Shown piece by piece: positions 1-5,865 of a stretch of DNA of 20,885 bases. Positions within the stretch are counted from its first letter, which is position 1, and each line of letters opens with the position of its first letter. The notes beneath the pieces are model-generated. The model was given only the letters and a program-made list of their open reading frames with translations, was not told where the DNA came from and made no database searches. The stretch is taken from positions 1 to 20,885 of IMG/VR virus record IMGVR_UViG_3300044742_000432; one strand, written 5' to 3'. This DNA comes from a virus. A program made the translations under genes and the position numbers.

Positions 1-33
1 CGCGCGACCAAAGGGAAGGGGAACAAGAAGTGA
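1..33 (+). CDS. C-terminal end of an upstream gene (partial)
   Basis: An open frame enters from the left edge and stops at TGA 31-33, reading ...RATKGKGNKK. It overlaps the next gene by GTGA (GTG start at 30), the coupling used by many neighbours here. The tail is lysine- and glycine-rich. Only ten codons are visible, so function cannot be judged; the call rests on the overlap pattern and the absence of any gap or promoter before the next gene. Confidence 0.4.
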   Translation, partial: RATKGKGNKK

Positions 34-410
34 GCGTTCCTGTGTTCGACACCATAGAGCAGGAAGTTGAGCATCTGCGAAAGCAGGTATCCGACCTCCA
101 GGCTCACAACAATCAGGCGCTCGCTGCCAAGCGTATCGTCGCTTTGGCCGGTGACTACTGCCTTGATAAGTGGGGCAGGGACTACAAGGCCAGGGGGCGC
201 AAGCTTCTTGAGGAATCAGCCGAACTTATGGTCCGACTCTCCAACGAGTGGGAACTGAAACAGCACGGCAAGAAAGCCGTTTGTGAGGAGATCGGAGACG
301 TGCAGATCGTACTGTGGAGCATCGCCCGGCTGCTCGAAGTGGACGCCACCGAGTGCGCGCTCGATAAATTTCCTCAGGTGGTAGCCAAGTTTGGGGTGGT
401 GACCAAATGA
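30..410 (+). CDS. MazG-like nucleotide pyrophosphohydrolase family protein
   Basis: This 126-aa protein resembles the short phage MazG-like (all-alpha NTP pyrophosphohydrolase) proteins, which hydrolyse (d)NTPs to monophosphate and pyrophosphate with Mg2+. Visible support is an EESAE motif at about residues 61-65 and EEIGD at about 86-90, matching the paired ExxE and ExxD metal-binding helices of the family. The first 30 residues are a short coiled coil. The start is GTG at 30 behind a GGGAAGGGG Shine-Dalgarno; the end overlaps the ATPase gene by ATGA. In phages such proteins are thought to adjust nucleotide pools or alarmone levels; that role is inferred here. Confidence 0.75.
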   Translation: MSVPVFDTIEQEVEHLRKQVSDLQAHNNQALAAKRIVALAGDYCLDKWGRDYKARGRKLLEESAELMVRLSNEWELKQHGKKAVCEEIGDVQIVLWSIARLLEVDATECALDKFPQVVAKFGVVTK

Positions 411-1744
411 CCCGCCGCCTCAAGTCTGTCAAAATCTCGAACATCAAGGGTATCGAATCGCTAACCTTTGATACCGGTGCCGTGACGGTCTTAAAAGGGC
501 GGAACGGCGCCGGGAAAACTTCCGTGGTCGATGCGCTGATCAGCGTCTTTGAGGGAGGGCACGATGCAGCCCTGATCAGGAAGGGGGCCAAGGAGGGATC
601 GATCCTCCTGGCCCTCGATGACGGCGTCACCATCCGCAAGACCATCAAGCCGGAGAAGTCCACGCTCGAAGTCAGGACCGCCGACAAGGGTAAAGTGAAC
701 GCCGAGGCCACCTACGTCAAAAAGCTCGCCAGCGGGCTGAAGTTCAACCCGGCGGCGTTCATCAGCATGACCGGCAAGGAGCGGGCCGAGGAGCTCTCGA
801 AGGTCATGCCAGTCGCCTTCAGCGGGCAGGAGGTGAATGCCGCGGCCAACGAAGCCATCCTGCACCCGCAGGAGTCCATCGACCTCAAGCGCTACATCGA
901 GATCCGGGAAGGGCGCTACGCCTCCCGGACCGAGGTCCGGCGCGAGCAGGAAGCCGCGGAAGGCTTTATCATTGAAACCGAGAAGGCACTGCCCACGGGC
1001 ACGCAAGCCTCCTGGCAGGACCTCGTCGAGATGCTCCGTTCCCAGGTGGGCGAGGCCAAGGCCAGCCTGGAGCGGGAACTTAGTGAGGTGGAGCGCAAGG
1101 CGATCGGCGTCGTCAACGGGATGCGGGACACCCTGGACGGGAAGCTCGCCGCGCTGAAGAAGGAATACGACGAAGCGGTGGCCACGCTCAACTGGAACTA
1201 CAACTCCGGCCAGGCGGAAGTGGTCAAGAGTATGGAGGCCGAGAAGCACGATCTGCGTGCCGCCGCAGCCGCCCAACTCGAGGACCTCTCTACCAGCCTC
1301 GGCCAGGCCGAGCAGTCCCTCACCGAGCAGCATAGGGTGGAGGGCCAGCGCACCCAGCTGGAGAAGATGCGCACCTCCGCCCAGGCGCTCCAGAAGCGCT
1401 GGGTCCAACTCGACAACGCCGTCAAAGGGCTCGACCGCCTCAAGTCCGAGAAGCTCTCGAAGTTACCTATTCCCGGCATCGAGGTGCGGGTCGAGAAGAA
1501 CATGCCCGAGGTCTATGTTGACAATGTTGCCTGGCCGCATGTGAATAAGTCCATGCAGTGCAAAATCGCCATCACCATCGCCGCGCAGGCGCTCGGTGAC
1601 TTACCACTGATGGTCCTCGATGAGTCCGAAGTCCTCGACTCCGACAGCATGAAGTTACTCATCGGCGCGGCCAAGGACTTAGGGCTGCAGATCATCATGG
1701 CGCGCGTCGAGTCCGGCGCTGAGTTACAGGCGGTGGAGGCTTGA
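407..1744 (+). CDS. Rad50/RecF-like AAA ATPase with central coiled coil
   Basis: The 445-aa protein has SMC/Rad50-type architecture. Residues 31-38 (GRNGAGKT) form a Walker A P-loop after an N-terminal strand pattern typical of RecF/Rad50. A charged heptad-rich coiled coil covers roughly residues 150-340. A C-terminal lobe has a Walker B-like LMVLDESEVLD near 400-410. The ABC signature is degenerate (NKSMQCKIAI in place of LSGGQ), as in many phage RecF/OLD-like ATPases. It probably binds DNA ends or acts in recombination with a nuclease; no nuclease gene directly adjoins it. ATG 407 overlaps the MazG-like gene by four bases. The long antisense frame beneath it is a codon-bias shadow. Confidence 0.82.
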   Translation: MTRRLKSVKISNIKGIESLTFDTGAVTVLKGRNGAGKTSVVDALISVFEGGHDAALIRKGAKEGSILLALDDGVTIRKTIKPEKSTLEVRTADKGKVNAEATYVKKLASGLKFNPAAFISMTGKERAEELSKVMPVAFSGQEVNAAANEAILHPQESIDLKRYIEIREGRYASRTEVRREQEAAEGFIIETEKALPTGTQASWQDLVEMLRSQVGEAKASLERELSEVERKAIGVVNGMRDTLDGKLAALKKEYDEAVATLNWNYNSGQAEVVKSMEAEKHDLRAAAAAQLEDLSTSLGQAEQSLTEQHRVEGQRTQLEKMRTSAQALQKRWVQLDNAVKGLDRLKSEKLSKLPIPGIEVRVEKNMPEVYVDNVAWPHVNKSMQCKIAITIAAQALGDLPLMVLDESEVLDSDSMKLLIGAAKDLGLQIIMARVESGAELQAVEA

Positions 1745-2202
1745 AAGCCATCACCATTTATCAACCGTGGGCGACTTTAATTAGCCTAGGTGTGAAAAAG
1801 TATGAGACCCGCAACTGGGCCCCCGAGGACTATCGGGGGCCGCTCGCCATCCACGCCGGTAAGAAGACCGACAACTTACCCCTGTTCTGGGAGGACGACT
1901 TCCTGGAGGTGCTCCAACCGGCCGGCTTCAACCACCCGGAGGAGCTACCGCGCGGCGCCGTCGTCTGCATAGCCACACTCGAAGAGTGTGTGTCCACTAA
2001 CTTCCTGCAGTTCCCTCCGGACTCGCCCGCGGACTGGATGGCCTTCGGGGACTTCGGCCCGGACCGCTTCGCCTGGAAACTTACTAACATCAAGCGCCTG
2101 GATCCACCGATCCCGGCGCGCGGTTATCAGAACTTATGGGATTGGGACGCGCCACGGGAGGTGTTGGCGTTACTCAGGAGTTCAGATGGGGATCAAGGAT
2201 AA
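1741..2202 (+). CDS. ASCH-domain (PUA-like) protein
   Basis: The N-terminus reads KAITIYQPWATLISLGVKKY followed by ETRNW and IHAGKK. This is the hallmark of ASCH/PUA-like domains (a QPWA motif, then a YETR turn and a strand ending in HAGK). ASCH proteins are beta-barrel folds that bind RNA or modified bases; some are RNases or N4-acetylcytidine amidohydrolases. At 153 aa this is a single-domain protein. The start is TTG 1741, overlapping the ATPase stop (TTGA). No GGAGG precedes it, so translation is probably coupled. The C-terminus overlaps the next gene. The target RNA or base is unknown. Confidence 0.8.
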   Translation: MKAITIYQPWATLISLGVKKYETRNWAPEDYRGPLAIHAGKKTDNLPLFWEDDFLEVLQPAGFNHPEELPRGAVVCIATLEECVSTNFLQFPPDSPADWMAFGDFGPDRFAWKLTNIKRLDPPIPARGYQNLWDWDAPREVLALLRSSDGDQG

Positions 2203-2566
2203 GAAACGATTCGCGGAGTTAGACGCCCTGATCCGGGCAGGTTACGGCGACATGAGGCAGGATGATATCCCGGACTCGGTCATGATCGCCGCCGAGGATG
2301 GTGTCGAGATCAAGGAGCGGGGGCCCGCCCGGGACACCCGTTGGGCCCGGTCCATCGATGAGGTAGTGGAGTTTGTGAAGCGGGTCCGGCCTCCCGAGAA
2401 GAAAAAAAAACGAGTAATCACACCGGAACAGCGCGAGCGGATTAACGCCAACGCGCGCGCCCGGTGGTTCTACCGGTACGGCCCGCGCGACCGGCCAGGG
2501 AAAGGGAACCATGCCAATCTTGAACATAGCGGGAGTAACTCCCGAGACGCTTACTCTCCGAGGTAA
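2186..2566 (+). CDS. small basic protein of unknown function
   Basis: A 126-aa frame begins at ATG 2186 (MGIKDKKRF), eight bases after a CAGGAG Shine-Dalgarno and inside the end of the ASCH gene. The middle is strongly basic (PPEKKKKR, then TPEQRERINANARARW), which suggests nucleic-acid binding. The KKKK stretch is written as a run of nine A residues at 2402-2410, a possible slippage site, although the alternative frames stop soon after it. The last 56 bases overlap the next gene. I do not recognise a family. Confidence 0.6.
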   Translation: MGIKDKKRFAELDALIRAGYGDMRQDDIPDSVMIAAEDGVEIKERGPARDTRWARSIDEVVEFVKRVRPPEKKKKRVITPEQRERINANARARWFYRYGPRDRPGKGNHANLEHSGSNSRDAYSPR

Positions 2567-3005
2567 GCACAACGCTTTCATGTTGACGATGGCCGCCAGC
2601 GGGGACATCTCCGCCAAGCTGGCCAAGATCATGGGTTGGGAGTCGCTGCTCTACGACGACGGCGAGCTCCGCGAGAACTGGGATTCCATTGAACTCGAAA
2701 GCTCGGTCGGCGCCGGCGAGATGGTACTTACTCCCAAGGCCGGCAAAGACCTGGCGCTCTCGATCGGCATCTCCGGGGCCGAGAGCTTCAAGGCCATCCG
2801 CAAGGGCGGTGACGATAGCAATGAGACCCGCCTGACCTTTAAGATCAAGACCGCCGTCGAGAACGCCGAGGCGGTCCTGGGCGCCTTCTGGCGGGCCAAC
2901 CAGAACGCCGAATGTAAGATGCGGATTACATATGCCGTCCAGGCCAAGTTATTCGAGCCGGAGCAGCCGGACGACGACCGGCAGATGAAGTTACCGGAGG
3001 AGTAA
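2511..3005 (+). CDS. hypothetical phage protein, 164 aa
   Basis: The frame runs from ATG 2511 behind a good Shine-Dalgarno (AGGGAAAGG) to TAA 3003-3005, inside an unbroken operon. The protein is acidic with alternating strand and helix character and no cysteine cluster or obvious catalytic motif. Its C-terminus is charged (EPEQPDDDRQMKLPEE). The start lies within the previous gene, so translation is probably coupled. No family is recognised; soluble cytoplasmic by composition. Confidence 0.65.
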   Translation: MPILNIAGVTPETLTLRGKHNAFMLTMAASGDISAKLAKIMGWESLLYDDGELRENWDSIELESSVGAGEMVLTPKAGKDLALSIGISGAESFKAIRKGGDDSNETRLTFKIKTAVENAEAVLGAFWRANQNAECKMRITYAVQAKLFEPEQPDDDRQMKLPEE

Positions 3006-3365
3006 GTGACCACCTGGTGGAAACACGACGTACCGGATGACTGGCAGTTCCTCAAACGCTGGGGCGATGGCTACTGCTTCAGGCGCAATGGTCTGCGTGT
3101 CATCGTCGACTGTGCCGAGAAGGAGGACGGGAACCTCTGGATTCATCTGTCTTACTCGCGTAAGGACTGGCCGCCGACGCATGCCGATACCGTCCTGGTC
3201 AAAGAAGCGTTCCTCGGCGATCGATACGCTTACTCAGTGCTGCCGCCGAAAGAACGCTACGTGAATATCCACGCAAACTGTCTGCACTTATGGGCCCGCC
3301 TCGATGGCACGCCGGTCTTGCCTAAGTTCGATGACGTATTGGAAGGGATCGGAAGGTCGATATGA
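3006..3365 (+). CDS. DUF7694-like small phage protein
   Basis: The 119-aa protein starts at GTG 3006, directly after the stop of the previous gene, with GGAGGA upstream. It has the pattern of short phage proteins that I recall as DUF7694: an aromatic N-terminus (DDWQFLKRWG), a central IHLSYSRKDWPPTHAD strand-turn, a VKEAFLGD segment, and a C-terminal VNIHANCLHLWARLDG. The family has no known function. It ends in an ATGA overlap with the next gene. Family assignment is from memory of the motif order. Confidence 0.6.
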   Translation: MTTWWKHDVPDDWQFLKRWGDGYCFRRNGLRVIVDCAEKEDGNLWIHLSYSRKDWPPTHADTVLVKEAFLGDRYAYSVLPPKERYVNIHANCLHLWARLDGTPVLPKFDDVLEGIGRSI

Positions 3366-3826
3366 GAACTTACGGTAAGACAAAGAACTGTGGGGGTTGC
3401 CGCTTTTGGAGCGAAATGGTGGCCTATGCCGATGGCGGCGGGCCCGTTAAAGCAATGTGTCTGGCGGTTGGCGGTCCAGCGCACGGCAAATATGTTAGTG
3501 CGGGACAGCAATGCGAAAGCTGGAAGAGCGGGCACTTCGGAGCCGTTGACGATCCTCCAAATTACGGCGAGGAGACGCGAGCCCTGTATGCGGAAGAGGA
3601 GGCGAAGGCGGGCCTGAACCTCAAAGGCTTTCGAGGCAAGTGGAAACAAGCTATGCAGCTTGCTCGGGAGAATGAACGGACGGACGACAATCATCTCTTG
3701 CCTTATTGGGAGCGCGTGCGTTTGTTGTTTTTGGAGTTAGGTGGTCAATACATCGACCAGGATGTCCGTGATCGGGAACAAGTACGTGCCAAGCTCTACA
3801 AAGAAACCCAAGATCCCCAAGGCTAA
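3362..3826 (+). CDS. cysteine-motif phage protein (putative zinc binding)
   Basis: This 154-aa protein starts with an ATGA overlap at 3362. Its first 50 residues hold a CGGC pair (residues 10-13) and two later cysteines (MCLAVGGP and QQCESWKSG), a spacing compatible with one zinc site. Such N-terminal CxxC-rich modules are frequent in small phage proteins. The rest is helical and charged. Its final codons, GAT CCC CAA GGC TAA, lie inside a 34-nt repeat shared with the next gene junction. Function unknown. Confidence 0.6.
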   Translation: MRTYGKTKNCGGCRFWSEMVAYADGGGPVKAMCLAVGGPAHGKYVSAGQQCESWKSGHFGAVDDPPNYGEETRALYAEEEAKAGLNLKGFRGKWKQAMQLARENERTDDNHLLPYWERVRLLFLELGGQYIDQDVRDREQVRAKLYKETQDPQG

Positions 3827-4031
3827 GTCGGAGCCCGAGGAGCTTTGGATTCCCGTGGATCAGAACGTGGAAGCCAAGAACCTGTTAGCTGTAAATGGGT
3901 GCGTGGTATTGCGGTCCACGCTGCCGTCCGGAGAGGAACGCGGGCGCATCGTTCTCGGCCCCGGATCGACCGGGAAACTGGCCGTGCTTTTGCGGAGGTG
4001 GCTGCATGGCAAGCAAGCTCCCAAAGGCTAA
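3762..4031 (+). CDS. small hypothetical protein sharing its start motif with the next gene
   Basis: The frame continues in +3 past the end of the previous gene and stops at TAA 4029-4031. Start choice is uncertain: GTG 3741, ATG 3762 or GTG 3786 are in frame and none has a strong Shine-Dalgarno; ATG 3762 is used here. The N-terminus contains PKAKSEPEE, which reappears as the first residues of the next gene. The C-terminus (GKQAPKG) parallels the end of the previous gene. The body is a short beta-rich domain without recognised motifs. Confidence 0.5.
   Translation: MSVIGNKYVPSSTKKPKIPKAKSEPEELWIPVDQNVEAKNLLAVNGCVVLRSTLPSGEERGRIVLGPGSTGKLAVLLRRWLHGKQAPKG
3810..3843 (+). repeat. gene-junction direct repeat, copy 1
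   Basis: This 34-nt segment matches 4015-4048 at 31 of 34 positions. In both copies one frame ends an upstream gene (CCC MAA GGC TAA) while a second frame encodes PKAKSEPEE near the start of the downstream gene. Confidence 0.85.
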
Positions 4032-4356
4032 GTCCGAGCCCGAGGAGCGGTTCGCGCTTACCTGGAGGACGCTGGGCGGCCCTTCCTACGAGCGGGAGTA
4101 CCAGTTCCACCCAACCCGTAAGTGGAAGTTCGACTTTTGCTGGCCCAACGCCTCGATCGCCGTCGAGATCGAGGGCGGCGCCTGGGAGGGAGAGCACCGC
4201 GGCCGCCACCTCCGGCAGCTTGGTTTCACCGACGATTGTGTCAAATACGCAGAAGGCGCTCTCCTGGGCTGGCGCGTAATTCGCCTGACGCCGCCCATGA
4301 TCCAGCCGGCGCTCCTCGAGAGGATTATCCTGGCGGTCAGGAGGGCCTCCCCATGA
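4006..4356 (+). CDS. DUF559/Vsr-like PD-(D/E)XK endonuclease
   Basis: The 116-aa protein fits the small restriction-endonuclease-like fold of DUF559, Vsr and phage resolvase-type nucleases. The core reads KWKFDFCW followed by IAVEIEGGAW, giving the D and ExE metal ligands (about residues 45-63). A GRH segment, a KYAEGALLGWRVIRLTPPM helix-strand and a basic C-terminus follow, in the usual order. It probably cleaves or nicks DNA at junctions or mismatches; substrate is inferred. The start is ATG 4006 behind GGAGGTGG. The first ten residues lie in the repeat shared with the previous gene. It ends in an ATGA overlap. Confidence 0.78.
   Translation: MASKLPKAKSEPEERFALTWRTLGGPSYEREYQFHPTRKWKFDFCWPNASIAVEIEGGAWEGEHRGRHLRQLGFTDDCVKYAEGALLGWRVIRLTPPMIQPALLERIILAVRRASP
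4015..4048 (+). repeat. gene-junction direct repeat, copy 2
   Basis: Second copy of the segment at 3810-3843, with three mismatches. It covers the last five codons of the preceding small gene and codons 4-15 of the nuclease gene. Confidence 0.85.
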
Positions 4357-4448
4357 GGCACCTGTACTTCCTGATCATGCTGAAGCAGGTCTGCCGCCTC
4401 CACCGTTTCCTGAAGCGCAGGTACCCTGACTGCGACCCGTGTGCTTGA
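4353..4448 (+). CDS. 31-aa basic small protein
   Basis: A short frame begins at ATG 4353, overlapping the nuclease stop by ATGA, and ends at TGA 4446-4448. The product is basic and contains three cysteines, two of them in a DCDPC pair at the end, after a hydrophobic start (RHLYFLIMLKQV). A GGAGGGCC Shine-Dalgarno lies 10 bases upstream. Its last codons fall in the first copy of the 19-nt repeat. The tight coupling supports translation; function unknown. Confidence 0.45.
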   Translation: MRHLYFLIMLKQVCRLHRFLKRRYPDCDPCA

Positions 4449-4455
4449 TCGTAAA
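4437..4455 (+). repeat. 19-bp repeat, copy 1 of 3
   Basis: CCGTGTGCTTGATCGTAAA. It differs at one position from copy 2 (4828-4846) and at two from copy 3 (4918-4936). This copy spans the stop codon of the 31-aa gene. Confidence 0.8.
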
Positions 4456-4458
4456 ACT

Positions 4459-4647
4459 ATGGACGCCAAAGAGATACTTGACCGGAACGTAATCGAGGTG
4501 GAGAAGCTGCAAACCGCCTACGAAATCCTGAAAGGTTTCGCCGAGAAGCGAATAGCCGCTCTCGACAAGCAACTCCAGGATGAACGGAAGGAGAACTACC
4601 GTCTTCGCCTCAAGATCCAGGAGTTGGAGGACAAACTCAGTGGATGA
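4459..4647 (+). CDS. coiled-coil mini-protein, paralogue of the next gene
   Basis: The 62-aa product is almost entirely alpha-helical with heptads of Leu, Ile and charged residues (for example KEILDRNVIEVEKLQTAYEI), predicting a coiled coil. ATG 4459 is chosen because MDAKEILDR aligns with VDDKEILER, the start of the next gene; GTG 4441 in the same frame lies inside the 19-nt repeat and is the alternative. It ends by overlapping the next gene (GTGGATGA). This looks like one half of a tandem duplication that has diverged. Confidence 0.55.
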   Translation: MDAKEILDRNVIEVEKLQTAYEILKGFAEKRIAALDKQLQDERKENYRLRLKIQELEDKLSG

Positions 4648-4864
4648 CAAAGAGATACTCGAGCGGGTCCGGGAGGCCATCGCCTGCCTGGACGAGGCCC
4701 AGCTTGACCTTCCCCTGAACACCCGCGACCAGCGCAAACTCCATACCCGCATCCAAGATGCCGGCGACCGGCTGGTCGAGGTGCGGGAAGAACTCCAGGT
4801 GAGGATCGAGGCGGCCGAGAACCTCCGCCGTGTGCTTGAGCGTAAACCGGGGTCCACCACTTGA
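4640..4864 (+). CDS. coiled-coil mini-protein, paralogue of the previous gene
   Basis: The frame starts at GTG 4640, eight bases before the end of its neighbour, and encodes 74 mostly helical residues. The first nine codons match the start of the previous gene both in DNA and protein (DDKEILER against DAKEILDR). The C-terminus VLERKPGSTT is encoded by the second copy of the 19-nt repeat. It is the last gene of the first plus-strand operon, and hairpins begin six bases after its stop. Function unknown. Confidence 0.55.
   Translation: MDDKEILERVREAIACLDEAQLDLPLNTRDQRKLHTRIQDAGDRLVEVREELQVRIEAAENLRRVLERKPGSTT
4828..4846 (+). repeat. 19-bp repeat, copy 2 of 3
   Basis: CCGTGTGCTTGAGCGTAAA, inside the end of the second coiled-coil gene, 391 bp after copy 1 and 90 bp before copy 3. 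Confidence 0.8.
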
Positions 4865-4869
4865 TCTAG

Positions 4870-4920
4870 TGGCCCCGGATCGGCAATGTCAACCTGTCGT
4901 TGTCAGGTTTACAGGGGCCA
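4870..4920 (+). other. nested hairpin after the first operon
   Basis: TGGCCCC (4870-4876) pairs with GGGGCCA (4914-4920). Inside it, TGT-c-AACCTG (4887-4896) pairs with CAGGTT-t-ACA (4904-4913) around a 7-nt loop. No T-run follows, so it is not a classical terminator. It could be a factor-dependent termination structure, a processing site or part of a structured RNA. Confidence 0.6.
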
Positions 4921-4936
4921 TGTGCTTGAGCGTAAA
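4918..4936 (+). repeat. 19-bp repeat, copy 3 of 3
   Basis: CCATGTGCTTGAGCGTAAA, outside any convincing gene and overlapping the 3' arm of the hairpin at 4870-4920. A frame from GTG 4922 stops after 28 codons and has no ribosome binding site. Confidence 0.8.
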
Positions 4937-4949
4937 TCCTTAAAAACCC

Positions 4950-4979
4950 TTGCAAAGCGGGCAAACGGTAGCGTAGGAT
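4950..4979 (+). promoter_or_regulatory. candidate sigma70 promoter of the replication module
   Basis: TTGCAA (4950-4955) and TAGGAT (4974-4979) are separated by 18 bp. Transcription would start near 4986, at the base of the next hairpin, leaving a leader of about 115 nt before the nuclease gene at 5101. This is the only good match in the 236-bp gap. Confidence 0.5.
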
Positions 4980-4981
4980 TG

Positions 4982-5092
4982 TCCATCCGAGTCAAGCGGC
5001 GAGGGTAGCTCCCCCACCGTTCGGATGGAATTTGCCGGGATCTCACGGGCGGGCTGCCTAATCCAGCCTGCCCCCCGGTGAGCCAGATTAGG
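4982..5092 (+). promoter_or_regulatory. structured leader upstream of the replication module
   Basis: TCCATCCGA (4982-4990) and TCGGATGGA (5021-5029) form a perfect 9-bp stem. Next, 5043-5054 pairs with 5070-5081 (ten pairs, two mismatches). CCTAATC (5057-5063) can instead pair with GATTAGG (5086-5092), which reaches into the GGAAGGG ribosome binding site of the gene at 5101. Two mutually exclusive pairings beside a Shine-Dalgarno suggest translational control or attenuation; the ligand or trigger is unknown. Confidence 0.5.
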
Positions 5093-5100
5093 AAGGGCAT

Positions 5101-5856
5101 ATGACAAAACCGAACGGCGCGTCGTCTGACGGGCCAACCATCAAACCAATCGAGACCGTGTACCGCGGGCACAGAATGCGCTCGCGCCTTGAGGCCCGCT
5201 GGGCCGTCTTCATGGACTGCCTCGGCATCGAGTGGGAGTACGAGAAAGAGGGCTACGACCTCGACGGCGTCTGGTACTTACCCGACTTCTGGCTTCCGAA
5301 GCAAGGTATGTGGATGGAGGTCAAAGGTTCAGGGACCGGCGATTGGAAAAACAAAGCCGAGAGGTTGTCACTACTAAGCGGGCATCCTGTAGCGGTCTTC
5401 ATAGGTGACTGCGCTCCAGTTAGCCATAGTCATCCAGGGTTCAAGAATACGGCTAGGATCGCGCGAGATGGCGCGTGGCAACACCACGCCGGTTGCTGGG
5501 TGATATGCGAAAACTGCGGCCACCTCGAGATCAACGGGCACCGCGACGGCGCATGCCCCTCCTCAGGGAAGATCTGCTCTGGGAATATAACTTACTTCTT
5601 ATCTTTCGATGGACACTCCCCCAGGATACTAACCGCGTTTGCTATAGCGAAGCATGTTAGATTGGACGACCGGGAATTCATGGGGAAACTAAGCCCAGCG
5701 GCACTTACAGACTACACGGTGAGCGCCGCCGCGAACATGATGCTAGAGGTTCTCTCATCCGACTTCGCCAGGGCGAAGTTCTCCTCCTGCGCAGAGGCCC
5801 TCTATGATGACGTGAACGACGAAGGGCCGAATTCGTTTAACCCAGCAGTAGATTAG
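5101..5856 (+). CDS. phage-type PD-(D/E)XK nuclease with Cys cluster
   Basis: Residues 20-80 match a nuclease module seen in many phages and mobile elements. It has YRGHRMRSRLEARWAVF with the conserved RSRLEARWA helix, then EYEKEGYDL, YLPDFWLP with the metal-binding Asp, and WMEVKG giving the ExK end of the catalytic site. After about residue 130 come a CENCGH pair and two later cysteines (GACPSSGKIC), likely a zinc ribbon, and then a helical C-terminus. The 251-aa protein is longer than the minimal nuclease. It starts at ATG 5101 behind GGAAGGG and leads the replication operon, so a role in replication or recombination intermediates is inferred. Confidence 0.78.
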   Translation: MTKPNGASSDGPTIKPIETVYRGHRMRSRLEARWAVFMDCLGIEWEYEKEGYDLDGVWYLPDFWLPKQGMWMEVKGSGTGDWKNKAERLSLLSGHPVAVFIGDCAPVSHSHPGFKNTARIARDGAWQHHAGCWVICENCGHLEINGHRDGACPSSGKICSGNITYFLSFDGHSPRILTAFAIAKHVRLDDREFMGKLSPAALTDYTVSAAANMMLEVLSSDFARAKFSSCAEALYDDVNDEGPNSFNPAVD

Positions 5857-5865
5857 GCCACCGAA

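Noticed and set aside
491-1408. A 305-codon open frame on the minus strand
   Set aside because: It lies antisense to the Rad50-like ATPase, which has clear Walker motifs; the frame is a product of GC-rich codon bias and has a leucine/glycine-rich shadow composition.
2402-2410. Programmed frameshift at the A9 run
   Set aside because: Both alternative frames stop within a few codons and no stimulatory structure was seen; an ordinary KKKK stretch is simpler.
4922-5008. A 28-codon gene after the third 19-bp repeat
   Set aside because: It starts at the repeat with no ribosome binding site, crosses a likely promoter and has no coupling to neighbours.
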